A stretch of DNA of 33,195 nt. Origin: Desulfurellaceae bacterium. GTDB taxonomy: Bacteria > Desulfobacterota > Binatia > Bin18. Position 1 is the first letter of the stretch; each line of letters starts with the position of its first letter. Shown here one piece after another: positions 18,001 through 25,045 of this stretch. The translations under genes and the position numbers were made by a program. The notes below the pieces were generated by a model. It had not been told where the DNA came from, did not search any database, and saw only the letters and a list, made by a program, of their open reading frames with translations. Location: contig JAGWBB010000058.1 of NCBI GenBank assembly GCA_021296095.1, forward strand, positions 12,095 through 45,289, read 5' to 3'.

Positions 18001-18225
18001 CTACAACTCTTCTATATTGACTGGTCGAGTTCGTCCCGATCGGTGGGCTGCCAAAGTTTCGTCGGCCAGGCGCTCCAGCAAATCCTCCGATTCAGGTCGC
18101 GCAAACAACTCGGCCCAGCGCTGGTCTGACTCCAGTGTAGCCAGCAGAAACTGTGCAAATCTGTTCTGTTCCTCTTGCGGGAGTTTGGCGATTCGCTCGA
18201 AAGCTTCCTGTAGAAGTCGGGTCAT
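18001..18225 (-). CDS. Antitoxin of a RelE-type toxin-antitoxin pair
   Basis: This 74-residue protein (MTRLLQEAFERIAKLPQEEQ at its start) continues with RFAQFLLATLES, ELFARPESEDLLERLADETL and a basic/proline-rich end. This helical, acidic pattern is common among small antitoxins encoded directly before RelE-like toxins. ATG 18225 has AAGGAGAG at ideal distance; the frame is open to 18252, but that adds only nine residues. The toxin remnant begins two bases after its stop. The antitoxin itself looks complete even though its toxin is broken. Confidence 0.7.
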   Translation of the reverse strand: MTRLLQEAFERIAKLPQEEQNRFAQFLLATLESDQRWAELFARPESEDLLERLADETLAAHRSGRTRPVNIEEL

Positions 18226-18247
18226 CGTTCTCTCCTTCCACACGTCA

Positions 18248-18277
18248 CACATACTTCAATGGCCGACACAACGTCAA
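18248..18277 (-). promoter_or_regulatory. Possible promoter of the antitoxin gene
   Basis: On the minus strand a TTGACG hexamer (18277-18272) lies 18 bases before TATGTG (18253-18248), which is about 22 bases upstream of the antitoxin ATG. The -35 is good and the -10 is poor. A 5-bp inverted repeat, ACGTC/GACGT, overlaps the -35. Suggestive only. Confidence 0.3.
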
Positions 18278-18337
18278 ACGCTGTAGACGTATGCCTTTCG
18301 TTTCGGAGTCGGGTAAGGGAATATGGCCGGACACACT

Positions 18338-18490
18338 TTAGCTTTTGTCGTCTGGCTCTGGCCTAACCAGCCGCACCCGCCCAGTGAGAAGCTGTTGCAT
18401 CATGCCCTGTTTGATAGCGCGGACTTTGTCCCGGCGGCGCTCCAGAGCGGCAATCTCGGCATCCATGTCGGAGAGGACGGTAGCTATCAA
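18338..18490 (-). pseudogene. hsdS: HsdS C-terminal remnant
   Basis: Read on the minus strand in the frame ending with TAA at 18340-18338, this encodes ATVLSDMDAEIAALERRRDK, then VRAIKQGMMQQLLTGRVRLV and a short acidic tail. That is the highly conserved coiled-coil end of type I specificity subunits. It follows the N-terminal HsdS fragment immediately but in a different frame, with two stop codons at the join. Nearly all of TRD1's second half, the central conserved helix and TRD2 are missing. It has no start of its own. Confidence 0.85.
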
Positions 18491-18876
18491 TATTTCAAGT
18501 AGTCACGGTCACACTGTATGCTTGTAATGCGGTCAGCGTTCTCGGTGAGGTTTGCGCCACTAAGATTCGGCGGAACAACGCCAACGATCCCCAGGGTGCC
18601 AGCGACACTGATGAAGATGTCTTCGCTATAGATACGATAGCTCCGAATCGCTGGAAACGCCCGCTCTGGTACATACTTAATTTCCGACTGGTTGACACCA
18701 CCGGAAAACATGTCTGTGACCCGCACGTATGGGTGTGGCGTCGGTGTATCGACAAGAACAAAGCCAGGTGGAAGTCTCTTGCCTCCCTTTACCCTAGCCA
18801 CATCGCCCACGCAGGCATGGTCCCAATCCTGTGGAATCACCCCTACTTCAGTCTGCTTGTAACCTGGGGGGATGAC
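18487..18876 (-). pseudogene. hsdS: HsdS N-terminal remnant (start of TRD1)
   Basis: The minus-strand frame reads VIPPGYKQTEVGVIPQDW, then GDVARVKGGKRLPPGF, VRVTDMFSGG and SGANLTENADRITSIQ before stopping at DYLKY. This is the opening of an HsdS first target-recognition domain. Resemblance begins at about 18876, but the first usable start codon is GTG 18840; the original start appears lost, since a TGA closes the frame near 18904. The protein should continue for about 300 residues, and instead it stops at a join with the C-terminal remnant. Base composition here is visibly more AT-rich than in the flanking chromosome. Confidence 0.82.
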
Positions 18877-18929
18877 GGTCGCTTCATTGGCATTAGAGCA
18901 TTTTCAGCAATTTCCGATGCGTCTGAAGA

Positions 18930-18948
18930 GGCGGGCGGGACGCCCGCC
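18930..18948. repeat. GC-rich perfect hairpin
   Basis: The arms GGCGGGCG and CGCCCGCC (8 bp, perfect) surround a 3-base GGA loop, and CCTCCCAGG-like sequence follows. Short palindromes of this look are often dispersed in large bacterial genomes. It might work as a transcription stop, but no T-run follows on either strand. Confidence 0.55.
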
Positions 18949-19014
18949 CTCCCAGGTTGCCCGTCCGAAGCAGCCCCTGATGACGGCGCCCAGCCGGCCA
19001 TGACTCAAGATAGC

Positions 19015-19061
19015 GTGAAAATGCGCTCCGTTTGCGGTACGGAGGTCATATCAATTTTCAC
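19015..19061. repeat. Nested inverted repeat
   Basis: Outer arms GTGAAAAT (19015-19022) and ATTTTCAC (19054-19061) are perfect. Inside them CTCCG (19026-19030) pairs with CGGAG (19040-19044). The structure is symmetric enough to fold as a stem with internal loops. Function unknown. Confidence 0.45.
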
Positions 19062-19142
19062 CCCGGTCATTAACGTCTTTGTAGGCCAAAAGAATAGAGA
19101 GCCTTCGGGCCGTGCCGACTCGCCTCGGAGGTCGTTGACGCT

Positions 19143-19300
19143 CAGCCGTCCATCCTGATCTCTCGCGCATGGGTGATGTCCGTGCGCGCGCCAAGCGCAC
19201 CTGTGACGGTCACACCGTGGCGAGCGCTGCGGTGTGACCGTCGAGGGCCAGGAACTTCACCTCGAAAGCTTCTGCGTTGGGATAGACTCGGTTGGGACCA
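19143..19300 (-). pseudogene. DUF4926-like remnant
   Basis: A minus-strand frame reads VYPNAEAFEVKFLALDGHTA followed by ALATV and then TGA at 19212-19210. After that stop the same frame gives PSQVRLARA, and a shifted frame gives TDITHAREIRMDG before a stop at 19145-19143. The sequence resembles small DUF4926 proteins (HVYP.GEAYEVEF...DG.T.AV.T...QVR). The N-terminal half is missing and there is at least one nonsense and one frame change. Recognition is by eye on a short family, so moderate to low certainty. Confidence 0.35.
19205..19242. repeat. 13-bp perfect inverted repeat inside the DUF4926-like remnant
   Basis: The arms GACGGTCACACCG (19205-19217) and CGGTGTGACCGTC (19230-19242) are exact complements with a 12-base loop. 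On the minus strand the premature TGA of the remnant lies in one arm. The second arm may be a templated inverted copy of the first, a known mutational route to perfect palindromes (inference). Confidence 0.6.
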
Positions 19301-19306
19301 CAGCGA

Positions 19307-19723
19307 CTACGACACGAGTTGGAAGCCTTGTTCGGCAAAGTGCTGGTCAAAGGCAAACGCCCTGACCGTGCCACGCTGGTGCATCACTGCGAAGCTTGTG
19401 CAGTCCACCAAGCTCAGGTTCCGTCTGTTGGCTCCGAGCAAGGTGGCGATAGCGTTTGTGTGAAGGGTCTCATCGAGCATGACCACGGTCACTATCGGCA
19501 GCATATCATCGAACAGCACGCGCACGGCATCCATCCCAAGTCTTGCCTGAACAAGAGCGCAGGTTTCCACACACACATAATTCGAGGTCACCAATAGTCT
19601 CCCGCCGCGGATCAGTCCTGTCCACCCCACGCGTGCCTGAGCATGCACCTCATCGTCCGCGTCCAGGACGGCGTAGAAAGCGGACGTGTCAATAAATACC
19701 TCTTCACTCCTCGGGTGTTTCAT
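19307..19723 (-). CDS. PIN-domain toxin (VapC-like ribonuclease)
   Basis: From ATG 19723 the protein has 138 residues, normal for a single PIN domain. The acidic active-site residues expected for the family are all visible: VFIDTSAFY (Asp), SNYVCVETCALV (Glu), SLVDCTSF (Asp) and AFAFDQHF (Asp). Such toxins cleave RNA and are neutralised by the partner encoded just upstream. The ATG lies inside the end of the antitoxin gene (20-nt overlap), so translation is coupled; no separate ribosome-binding site is seen. The frame is open to 19840, but that part is antisense to nothing conserved and overlaps the antitoxin. It appears intact in an otherwise broken island. Confidence 0.82.
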   Translation of the reverse strand: MKHPRSEEVFIDTSAFYAVLDADDEVHAQARVGWTGLIRGGRLLVTSNYVCVETCALVQARLGMDAVRVLFDDMLPIVTVVMLDETLHTNAIATLLGANRRNLSLVDCTSFAVMHQRGTVRAFAFDQHFAEQGFQLVS

Positions 19724-19961
19724 ACGCAGCGGCAAGATAGGTGTCATGGCGACGGGCCACATCGGCGCGCCCAGAATGGAAGCGTCCTGCGGCGGCAATC
19801 GCCCGCTGCGCTCGGCCTCCGTGCTCCCCCCGCTCGGCATGACTGAGGAGATGATCCACTCCGTTACGCACCAATTCGGAGATCGATACTCCCCGTTCCG
19901 CAGCCAGTGCTCGCAGTCGGAGCAACTGTTGTTCTGTAAGCTGTACCTGAGTCCGAATCAT
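19704..19961 (-). CDS. Ribbon-helix-helix antitoxin (VapB/CopG-like)
   Basis: The 85-residue protein starts with MIRTQVQLTEQQLLRLRALA, a beta strand and helix typical of ribbon-helix-helix DNA-binding proteins, then has GVSISELVRNGVDHLL as the second helix. The C-terminal part (GRFHSG.ADVARRHDTYLAAAYE) matches the toxin-binding tails of PIN partners. It should bind the PIN toxin and repress its own promoter. A near-palindrome starts nine bases before its ATG, and no Shine-Dalgarno sequence is visible there, so the transcript may have little or no leader (inference). Confidence 0.82.
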   Translation of the reverse strand: MIRTQVQLTEQQLLRLRALAAERGVSISELVRNGVDHLLSHAERGEHGGRAQRAIAAAGRFHSGRADVARRHDTYLAAAYETPEE

Positions 19962-19969
19962 AATTGGTA

Positions 19970-19985
19970 TGATGGCATGCTATCA
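19970..19985. promoter_or_regulatory. Candidate operator of the RHH/PIN pair
   Basis: The 16-base sequence TGATGGCATGCTATCA is palindromic except for one base pair (arms TGATgGC / GCtATCA around AT). It lies 9-24 bases upstream of the antitoxin start. Ribbon-helix-helix antitoxins usually bind such short palindromes to control their own operon. Confidence 0.5.
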
Positions 19986-20090
19986 TTTGAATAACAACAT
20001 GAAGCAACAACGGGGGACCAATAGTTCGGCTGGCTCGGTGCTGTATCTCTTCGGTGTTTGTCTGCTCATGCCCGAAACCGGATTCCTGAC

Positions 20091-20666
20091 TCATAGCGAG
20101 AGGCCCATCTTCTTCAGGTGGCCTTCAACCTTCACGCTGAATTCCTCCACCTCCCGCTCCAGCTCCGGCAGTGGGCTGGCATAGCGCTCTTCCAGCTCTT
20201 TGACACGGCCAGCGAGTTGCTGGGTCAACCGTTGCACTTCGCTGTCAAGGGCGGCCCGGATGCTGGCGAACCACTTGTCTTCGACCACCAGCGTTTTGAT
20301 CCCGGCTTCGGTGAGCACCGCGTAGTGGTCTAATACCTTCTGGTCCAGCTCGGCCTGGGCGTCTTTGACCGCCTTACCGGCGTTGGACTCGGCCTCAATC
20401 AGGGCAAGACAGCGCAGGAGGGCTTCCCGTTCCTCGTCGCTCTCCGGCTCGTCCTGAATGGTCTTGAGCCGGTCCTTCACGCTCGCCTTGGTGACCGTGC
20501 CTTTGTCATTGGTGGCGTCCGCCAGCAGGCCGTCCTCGCCGGTCTGCTCCTCAACGAACTCCCCCAGTGCGCGGGTGGCGGAGTCTTGCACGGCCTGAAG
20601 CGCTTCGAGCGCGGTCTGCTCAGCAGCGAAGTAGCGCGCAACAACCAAGGCCGGGGGAATCAGATC
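20091..20666 (-). pseudogene. hsdM: HsdM C-terminal remnant (out of frame)
   Basis: The frame encodes about 190 residues beginning DLIPPALVVARYFAAEQ and running through a long charged helical region (LADATNDKGTVTKASVKDRL, then PESDEEREALLRCLALIEAE) to KVEGHLKKMGLSL. This is the C-terminal helical end of an HsdM of the same family as the upstream part. It has no plausible start of its own. The upstream hsdM frame enters at about 20667 in a different phase, so the ~150 residues that normally separate the two parts are gone. The remaining sequence has no further stop. Confidence 0.85.
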
Positions 20667-21843
20667 TGTGCAGGTCCTCGGGGTCGCTGGAGTCAATGTT
20701 ACGCGGGATGTTGTAGTTGTTGGCGGAGCTGGCGATCTCCTCTATCGGCACCATCCTCTGCTTGGTGAACACGTCCACGATCTGGTGGATATCCTGGGCG
20801 CGCAGACGGTTCTTGTTGCCGTCCTTGAGAAAGCCCTTGCTGGCGTCAATCATGAAAATGCCGGTACGAGCGTGAGCCTGCTCCTTGTCGATGACCAGGA
20901 TGCAGGCGGGGATGCCGGTACCGTAGAACAGGTTGGCGGGCAGGCCGATGATGCCTTTGATCAGGCCGCGCTGGATGAGCTTGCGGCGGATATCAGCCTC
21001 TTTGTTGCCGCGAAACAGCACGCCGTGGGGCAGGATGATCGCGCCCTTGCCTTTGCTCTTGAGCGACGTGATGAGGTGGAGGAGGAAGGCGTAATCGCCA
21101 TTCTTGGCCGGGGGGATGCCATACTCGAAGCGCTTGCATGTGTCGTTGGCCGGGTCGAGCCCGCTGGACCAGGCTTTGGCCGAGAAGGGGGGATTGGCCA
21201 CGGCGAAGTCGAAAGTCTTGAGGCTGCCGGCGCCGTTTGTGAAGTACGGGGCGGCCAGGGTGTTGCCCTGCCATAATTCGGCGGCCATGTTCATCCGCGC
21301 CAGCGCCCAGGTAGCATTGTCCATTTCCTGGCCGTACACGCTGATACCATACGGCGCTTCGTCGGCGGATTTGAGCAGCAACGAGCCCGAACCACAGGTA
21401 GGATCGTAGATGGTCTGGTCCGGGCGGGTGTCGGTGCTGATGCCGACCACCTGGGCCATGACGCGCGAGACCTCGGCCGGGGTGTAGAACTGCCCCTTGC
21501 TCTTCCCGGACTCGGTGGCGAAATGCCGCATCAGGTACTCGTAGGCGTCGCCCAGCAGGTCGTCGCCCTCAGTCCGGTTGGCGCGGAAGCCGAGAGCGTT
21601 GAAGATGGCGACCAGCCTGGAGAGCCGGTCCTGCATCTCCTTGCCGCTGCCCAGCTTGGTTTCATCGTTAAAATCGGCCTGGTCGATGACGCCTTTGAGG
21701 TCGTTGGCCTCAGCGAGTCGGCCGATGATCTTATTGATCTTGTCGCCAATCTCCTTGTCGCCCTTGAGCTGCACCATGTCGGCAAAGCTGCCTCCGGCGG
21801 GCACGTCGAGGAGCGTATCGGGCTTGCCCGAGACGTACTTCAT
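20620..21843 (-). pseudogene. hsdM: Type I DNA methyltransferase subunit HsdM, N-terminally and internally deleted
   Basis: The 407-codon frame holds the catalytic core: FYTP (about 119), AdoMet motif I DPTCGSGSLL (147-156) and motif IV NPPF (217-220). Residues upstream of MKYVSGKPDT are missing; only TLLF of the usual upstream LLFMKYVS remains before the frame closes. Small in-frame losses seem present too: ARMNM runs straight into AAELWQ where relatives have an ILHGHPT-like insert, VFTKQ into RMVP, and NNYN into IPRNID. After EDLH (about 20668) the frame shifts into a non-family tail, RSDSPGLGCC..., that ends at 20620. The missing continuation lies at 20091-20666. Active methyltransferase is unlikely. 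Confidence 0.88.
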
Positions 21844-22076
21844 GAACAGCAGCGTAGGGAGTCTTTATGCACGGACAGGTCTTCGGGACCGGACAGAATG
21901 CCCACGAGGTCGGCCACCTGCGACAGGGCAGATTCGGCTCGTTCGGCCCTATCGGCTTGCAGATACGCCTCCAGAGCATCACGAATCAGTGCGGACTTGC
22001 TCACTCATTTTTGTCGGGCTGCGTCCTCAAGCCTGATGGCAAGCGGTTCGGGCATCTTCAGCGAAATCGTGTGCAT
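21840..22076 (-). pseudogene. Ribbon-helix-helix antitoxin interrupted by TGA
   Basis: From ATG 22076 the frame reads MHTISLKMPEPLAIRLEDAA, RQK, then TGA, then VSKSALIRDALEAYLQADRA followed by a helical tail with ADLVGILSGPEDLSVHK. This is a CopG-like antitoxin of the type paired with PIN toxins. The TGA sits at the turn between the two helices, where relatives usually have Gly. After SVHK the sequence leaves the family (DSLRCCS) and stops at 21840, its TGA overlapping the ATG at 21843 in hsdM. A deletion evidently joined the end of this gene to the inside of hsdM, removing its partner toxin. Confidence 0.7.
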
Positions 22077-22086
22077 TGCATCTCCG

Positions 22087-22117
22087 GGTATTATTGCACC
22101 GAGCGGCTCGCAATACC
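22087..22117. promoter_or_regulatory. Candidate operator before the island's first gene
   Basis: TATTGC (22092-22097) and GCAATA (22110-22115) form a perfect inverted repeat with an inner GAGC-g-GCTC palindrome, and GGTATT/AATACC extends it outwards with an offset. It lies 11-41 bases upstream of the RHH antitoxin ATG at 22076. This suits an autoregulatory site for that antitoxin, or the hsd operon promoter region. Confidence 0.4.
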
Positions 22118-22278
22118 AAGGCGACCACCTAGGTCAAAACTGCGACAGCACCACCGCTCACCATGCACCTGAAAGCGCTTGAGCCCACAATAAAAACGCA
22201 CCGGCGGGTCAACCGGCCGCTTGATTTTTTCACCCCCCGATTGTCACACCGACCGGCACGCGCTAGGACAGCCTGAGG

Positions 22279-22770
22279 ATGCCCGAAACCTCCCCACCGC
22301 CCCCGAGCCCCTGGCTGGTGCGCTTCTTCCGCCTGCCGGTTGCCGTCTACCGCCTGGGTCTGGCGGGCTACGAACGGCTGTTTGGCCAACGCTGGATTCT
22401 GGTCACCACCAAAGGACGACGGACGGGCCGGCCCCACGCGGTCATGCTCGATCTGGTCGGACATGACACAACGACGGGACGCTACTACATTCAATCCGGC
22501 TGGGGCCGCCGCGTGGATTGGGTCCGCAATATCGAAGCCCACCCCCTTGTCGAGGTCCAGCTGGGCCGGCGGCGGTTTACCGCCCGGGTGGTCAATGTGT
22601 CCGGCGCGGAAGGGACCGAGTGGGTGCTGCGCTTTATAAAAGCCCATCCTCTCCAGTCGCGTCTGATGGCTAGGTTCATGCTGGGGCTGGAGCTGGGCTC
22701 AGACGAAGAGATGCGGGCGTGGATACGCGACAAGGCCGTGGTGTTCGGCCTTGATCCCCAGCACGGGTGA
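22279..22770 (+). CDS. DUF385/Ddn-type nitroreductase family protein
   Basis: The 163-residue protein shows the split-barrel pattern of the deazaflavin-dependent nitroreductase (Ddn, DUF385) family: WILVTTKGRRTGRPHAVMLD, later YYIQSGWGRRVDWVRNIEAH and VEVQLGRRRFTARV. Members use F420, or related flavins, to reduce quinones or nitro compounds, though many are uncharacterised. The length is typical. A short GAGG lies just before the ATG. It points to a possible F420-using organism, but no F420 biosynthesis gene is in the window. It is followed by the desaturase on the same strand after about 127 nt. Confidence 0.82.
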   Translation: MPETSPPPPSPWLVRFFRLPVAVYRLGLAGYERLFGQRWILVTTKGRRTGRPHAVMLDLVGHDTTTGRYYIQSGWGRRVDWVRNIEAHPLVEVQLGRRRFTARVVNVSGAEGTEWVLRFIKAHPLQSRLMARFMLGLELGSDEEMRAWIRDKAVVFGLDPQHG

Positions 22771-22897
22771 CTGACACGGATTGACTTCCTTTGCCGGCCT
22801 GTTAGATAGGGACCCACCCCGGAACCGACCGGCTTACATGGTTCGTGCGGGTCTGCTACATAAGAGGTCCACATCGGGAGAGGGAGAGAAGATCACT

Positions 22898-23845
22898 GTG
22901 AAGCGTATTCCGTTCGTGACAACCGTGCTGCGCTACGTTGACGCCGAGGCCCGGTCGGCCAACCTGTCTTCCAAGGGGAATGAGCAGCAGCACCCCGACT
23001 GGTTTCGTATTTCCCCCTACATCGCCATCCACCTGATGTGCCTGGGTGTGATCTGGGTGGGCTGGAGTTGGGTCGCCCTGGGCGTGGCCGGTTTCCTGTA
23101 CGTCTTGCGGACGTTTGCGATTACCGGCTTCTACCACCGCTATTTTTCGCATCGGACGTTCAAGACCTCGCGCTGGTTTCAGTTTCTGTTCGGGGTGATC
23201 GGCACGGCCGCCATCCAGCGCGGTCCCCTGTGGTGGGCCGCCCACCACCGCCACCACCACGCCCATTCCGACCAGCCCGAAGACGTCCACTCGCCCGTCC
23301 AGCACGGCTTTTTATGGAGCCACATGGGCTGGTTTACGGCGCCGGTCAACTTTCCCACTAAGCTCAAGCTCATTCCCGATTTTGCCAAATTCCCGGAACT
23401 GCGCTTTCTGGACCGTTTCGACCTCCTGATCTCTTTTCTGATCGGCGCGACGGTATTCTTCCTGGGCGTCTTCCTGCCCGCCGAACTGGGCACCAGCGGC
23501 ATGCAAATGCTGGTCTGGTTCTTCATTTCGACCGTCGTCCTGTACCATTTCACCTACACGATCAACTCGCTCGCCCACGTCATCGGCACCCGCCGCTACC
23601 AGACCGAAGACACCAGCCGCAACAATCTCATGCTGGCCCTGCTCACCTTTGGCGAGGGCTGGCACAACAACCACCACTACTATCCCAACACTGCCCGGCA
23701 GGGATTCTACTGGTGGGAGATCGACCTGACCTATTACATTATCGTGCTGCTGTCGTGGGTCGGCCTGGTATGGGATGTGAAACCCGTGCCGGCCGAAATC
23801 CGCGATCCCAAGCCGGACAACGTTGCCAACATCGCCGCCGGATGA
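22898..23845 (+). CDS. Acyl-CoA/acyl-lipid delta-9-type fatty acid desaturase
   Basis: The 315-residue membrane protein has the three His boxes of the desaturase superfamily: HRYFSH (80-85), HHRHHH (116-121) and HNNHH (255-259). QRGPLWWAAHHRHHH is typical of delta-9 acyl-CoA-type enzymes. It introduces a double bond into a fatty acyl chain using a di-iron centre. GTG 22898 is preferred because a GGGAGA-rich stretch lies before it. An upstream ATG at 22838 and further extension are possible but add unconserved residues. It converges with the second amidohydrolase gene, with two bases between the stops. Confidence 0.9.
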   Translation: MKRIPFVTTVLRYVDAEARSANLSSKGNEQQHPDWFRISPYIAIHLMCLGVIWVGWSWVALGVAGFLYVLRTFAITGFYHRYFSHRTFKTSRWFQFLFGVIGTAAIQRGPLWWAAHHRHHHAHSDQPEDVHSPVQHGFLWSHMGWFTAPVNFPTKLKLIPDFAKFPELRFLDRFDLLISFLIGATVFFLGVFLPAELGTSGMQMLVWFFISTVVLYHFTYTINSLAHVIGTRRYQTEDTSRNNLMLALLTFGEGWHNNHHYYPNTARQGFYWWEIDLTYYIIVLLSWVGLVWDVKPVPAEIRDPKPDNVANIAAG

Positions 23846-23847
23846 GT

Positions 23848-24990
23848 TCAGGTCGCTCCGTCCAGCTCAATCCGGTACAAACGGGCCGCGTTCTCGGACA
23901 CCATCTTACGGGTGATGTGTTCCGGCACGCCGGCAAAGTCTCGCCCAATGACGTGGCGTGAGTTGGGCCAGGTCGTGTCGGTGTGCGGAAAGTCCGAGGC
24001 CCACATGAAGTTGTCGGCGCCAAAAAAACGATAGGTATTCGGACCGACCGGGTCGTCCTGAAAGGTGGCCCAGATCTGGCGTCGGGCATACTCGCTGGGC
24101 TTGAGCGGCAGGGGCTGCTCAACCATCGCGCCAAACTTCTCCTGGGCGTGGTCCAGACGGTGCAGGTAATGGGCAAACCAGCCCACATCGCTTTCGGCCG
24201 AGACAATCCTGAGACCCGGAAAACGCTCCAGCACCCCACCCAGGATAAAGGCGCTGAGCGACTTCTGGACCTCGTTGAAGAGGTGTACAAAGCGCAGCGC
24301 GGTGTAGTTGACCGGACCGCTCGAACCGGCGTTCATCACCACCCGGTCGTTGGCATCGCGGCTGGTCACCACGTGGAGCGAAATCGGCAGTTGAAGGTCC
24401 TGGGCCGCAGCCCAGAACGGGTCGTACAGCGGGCTGTGGTAGGGCCGGTCGGCCGGCGGCGCGCCCCAGATCATCCCGCCCTTGAGGCCCAGCCTGGCGG
24501 CACGTTGCAACTCGGCCACCGCAGCCGGAATGTCTTCGAGCGAGATCATGGCGACCGGATGGAGACGCTTGGGGCTGTGGGAGCGGAACTCGGCCACCCA
24601 GTCGTTGTAGACCCCAAAGCAGGCCTGCTGGAGATCGACATCGGTCAGCTGAAACAGGGCCAACCCCAGGGTGGTATAGATCACCTCGGCCGCAACCCCG
24701 TCGAGGTCCTGATCCTTGAGCCGTTCAACCGGGTCCCAACCGCTCGGCCGCGCCGCCTCGTAGCCGCTCTTCAGGTGCTCTTTGAGCGCCTCGCCGCTCC
24801 GTCCGGTTGAGAAGCCGCCGGCCACCGGAAACGGGGTGATCCCAGGCGCGGTGAAAAAATGGCCGGGTTTATCCGGCTTGTGTACGACCCGCGGCGCCCG
24901 GTCCTGAAACCGCCGATCCAGCCGGGTGGTCCACAGATCGGGCGGTTCGGTCATATGCGAGTCGGCCGAGATAACGCGCAGCGTGTCCAT
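23848..24990 (-). CDS. Amidohydrolase_2 family metal-dependent hydrolase (second copy)
   Basis: The 380-residue protein has the same layout as the one at 9315-10481: an N-terminal metal motif ISADSHMTEPPDLW and a C-terminal FMWASDFPHTDTTWPNS. The mid-region LPISLHVVTSRD supplies the central His. It belongs to the ACMSD-like Amidohydrolase_2 group, with substrate unknown. ATG 24990 has AGGAG eight bases upstream; the frame is open to 25050, but that adds nothing conserved. The two copies are clearly diverged paralogues, not a recent duplication. Confidence 0.87.
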   Translation of the reverse strand: MDTLRVISADSHMTEPPDLWTTRLDRRFQDRAPRVVHKPDKPGHFFTAPGITPFPVAGGFSTGRSGEALKEHLKSGYEAARPSGWDPVERLKDQDLDGVAAEVIYTTLGLALFQLTDVDLQQACFGVYNDWVAEFRSHSPKRLHPVAMISLEDIPAAVAELQRAARLGLKGGMIWGAPPADRPYHSPLYDPFWAAAQDLQLPISLHVVTSRDANDRVVMNAGSSGPVNYTALRFVHLFNEVQKSLSAFILGGVLERFPGLRIVSAESDVGWFAHYLHRLDHAQEKFGAMVEQPLPLKPSEYARRQIWATFQDDPVGPNTYRFFGADNFMWASDFPHTDTTWPNSRHVIGRDFAGVPEHITRKMVSENAARLYRIELDGAT

Positions 24991-25045
24991 GCGGTGTGCT
25001 CCTGGGGGACTTTTACCCTCAGGCGTATCGCCCCCAGTTCCAGGT

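Larger units (their letters stand above)
18877..19142. other. Non-coding gap inside the RM island with hairpins
   Basis: No convincing gene lies between the HsdS remnant and the DUF4926-like remnant. The stretch contains two inverted repeats, listed separately, and otherwise looks like degraded spacer. Confidence 0.5.

Noticed and set aside
15449-22117. Insertion sequence or phage origin of the RM island
   Set aside because: I found no transposase, integrase, tRNA-type target or flanking direct repeat at either edge.
22200-22232. Terminator-like inverted repeat followed by six T before the DUF385 gene
   Set aside because: The arms are short and mismatched around CGGCCG with no real loop, and no plus-strand gene upstream needs it.
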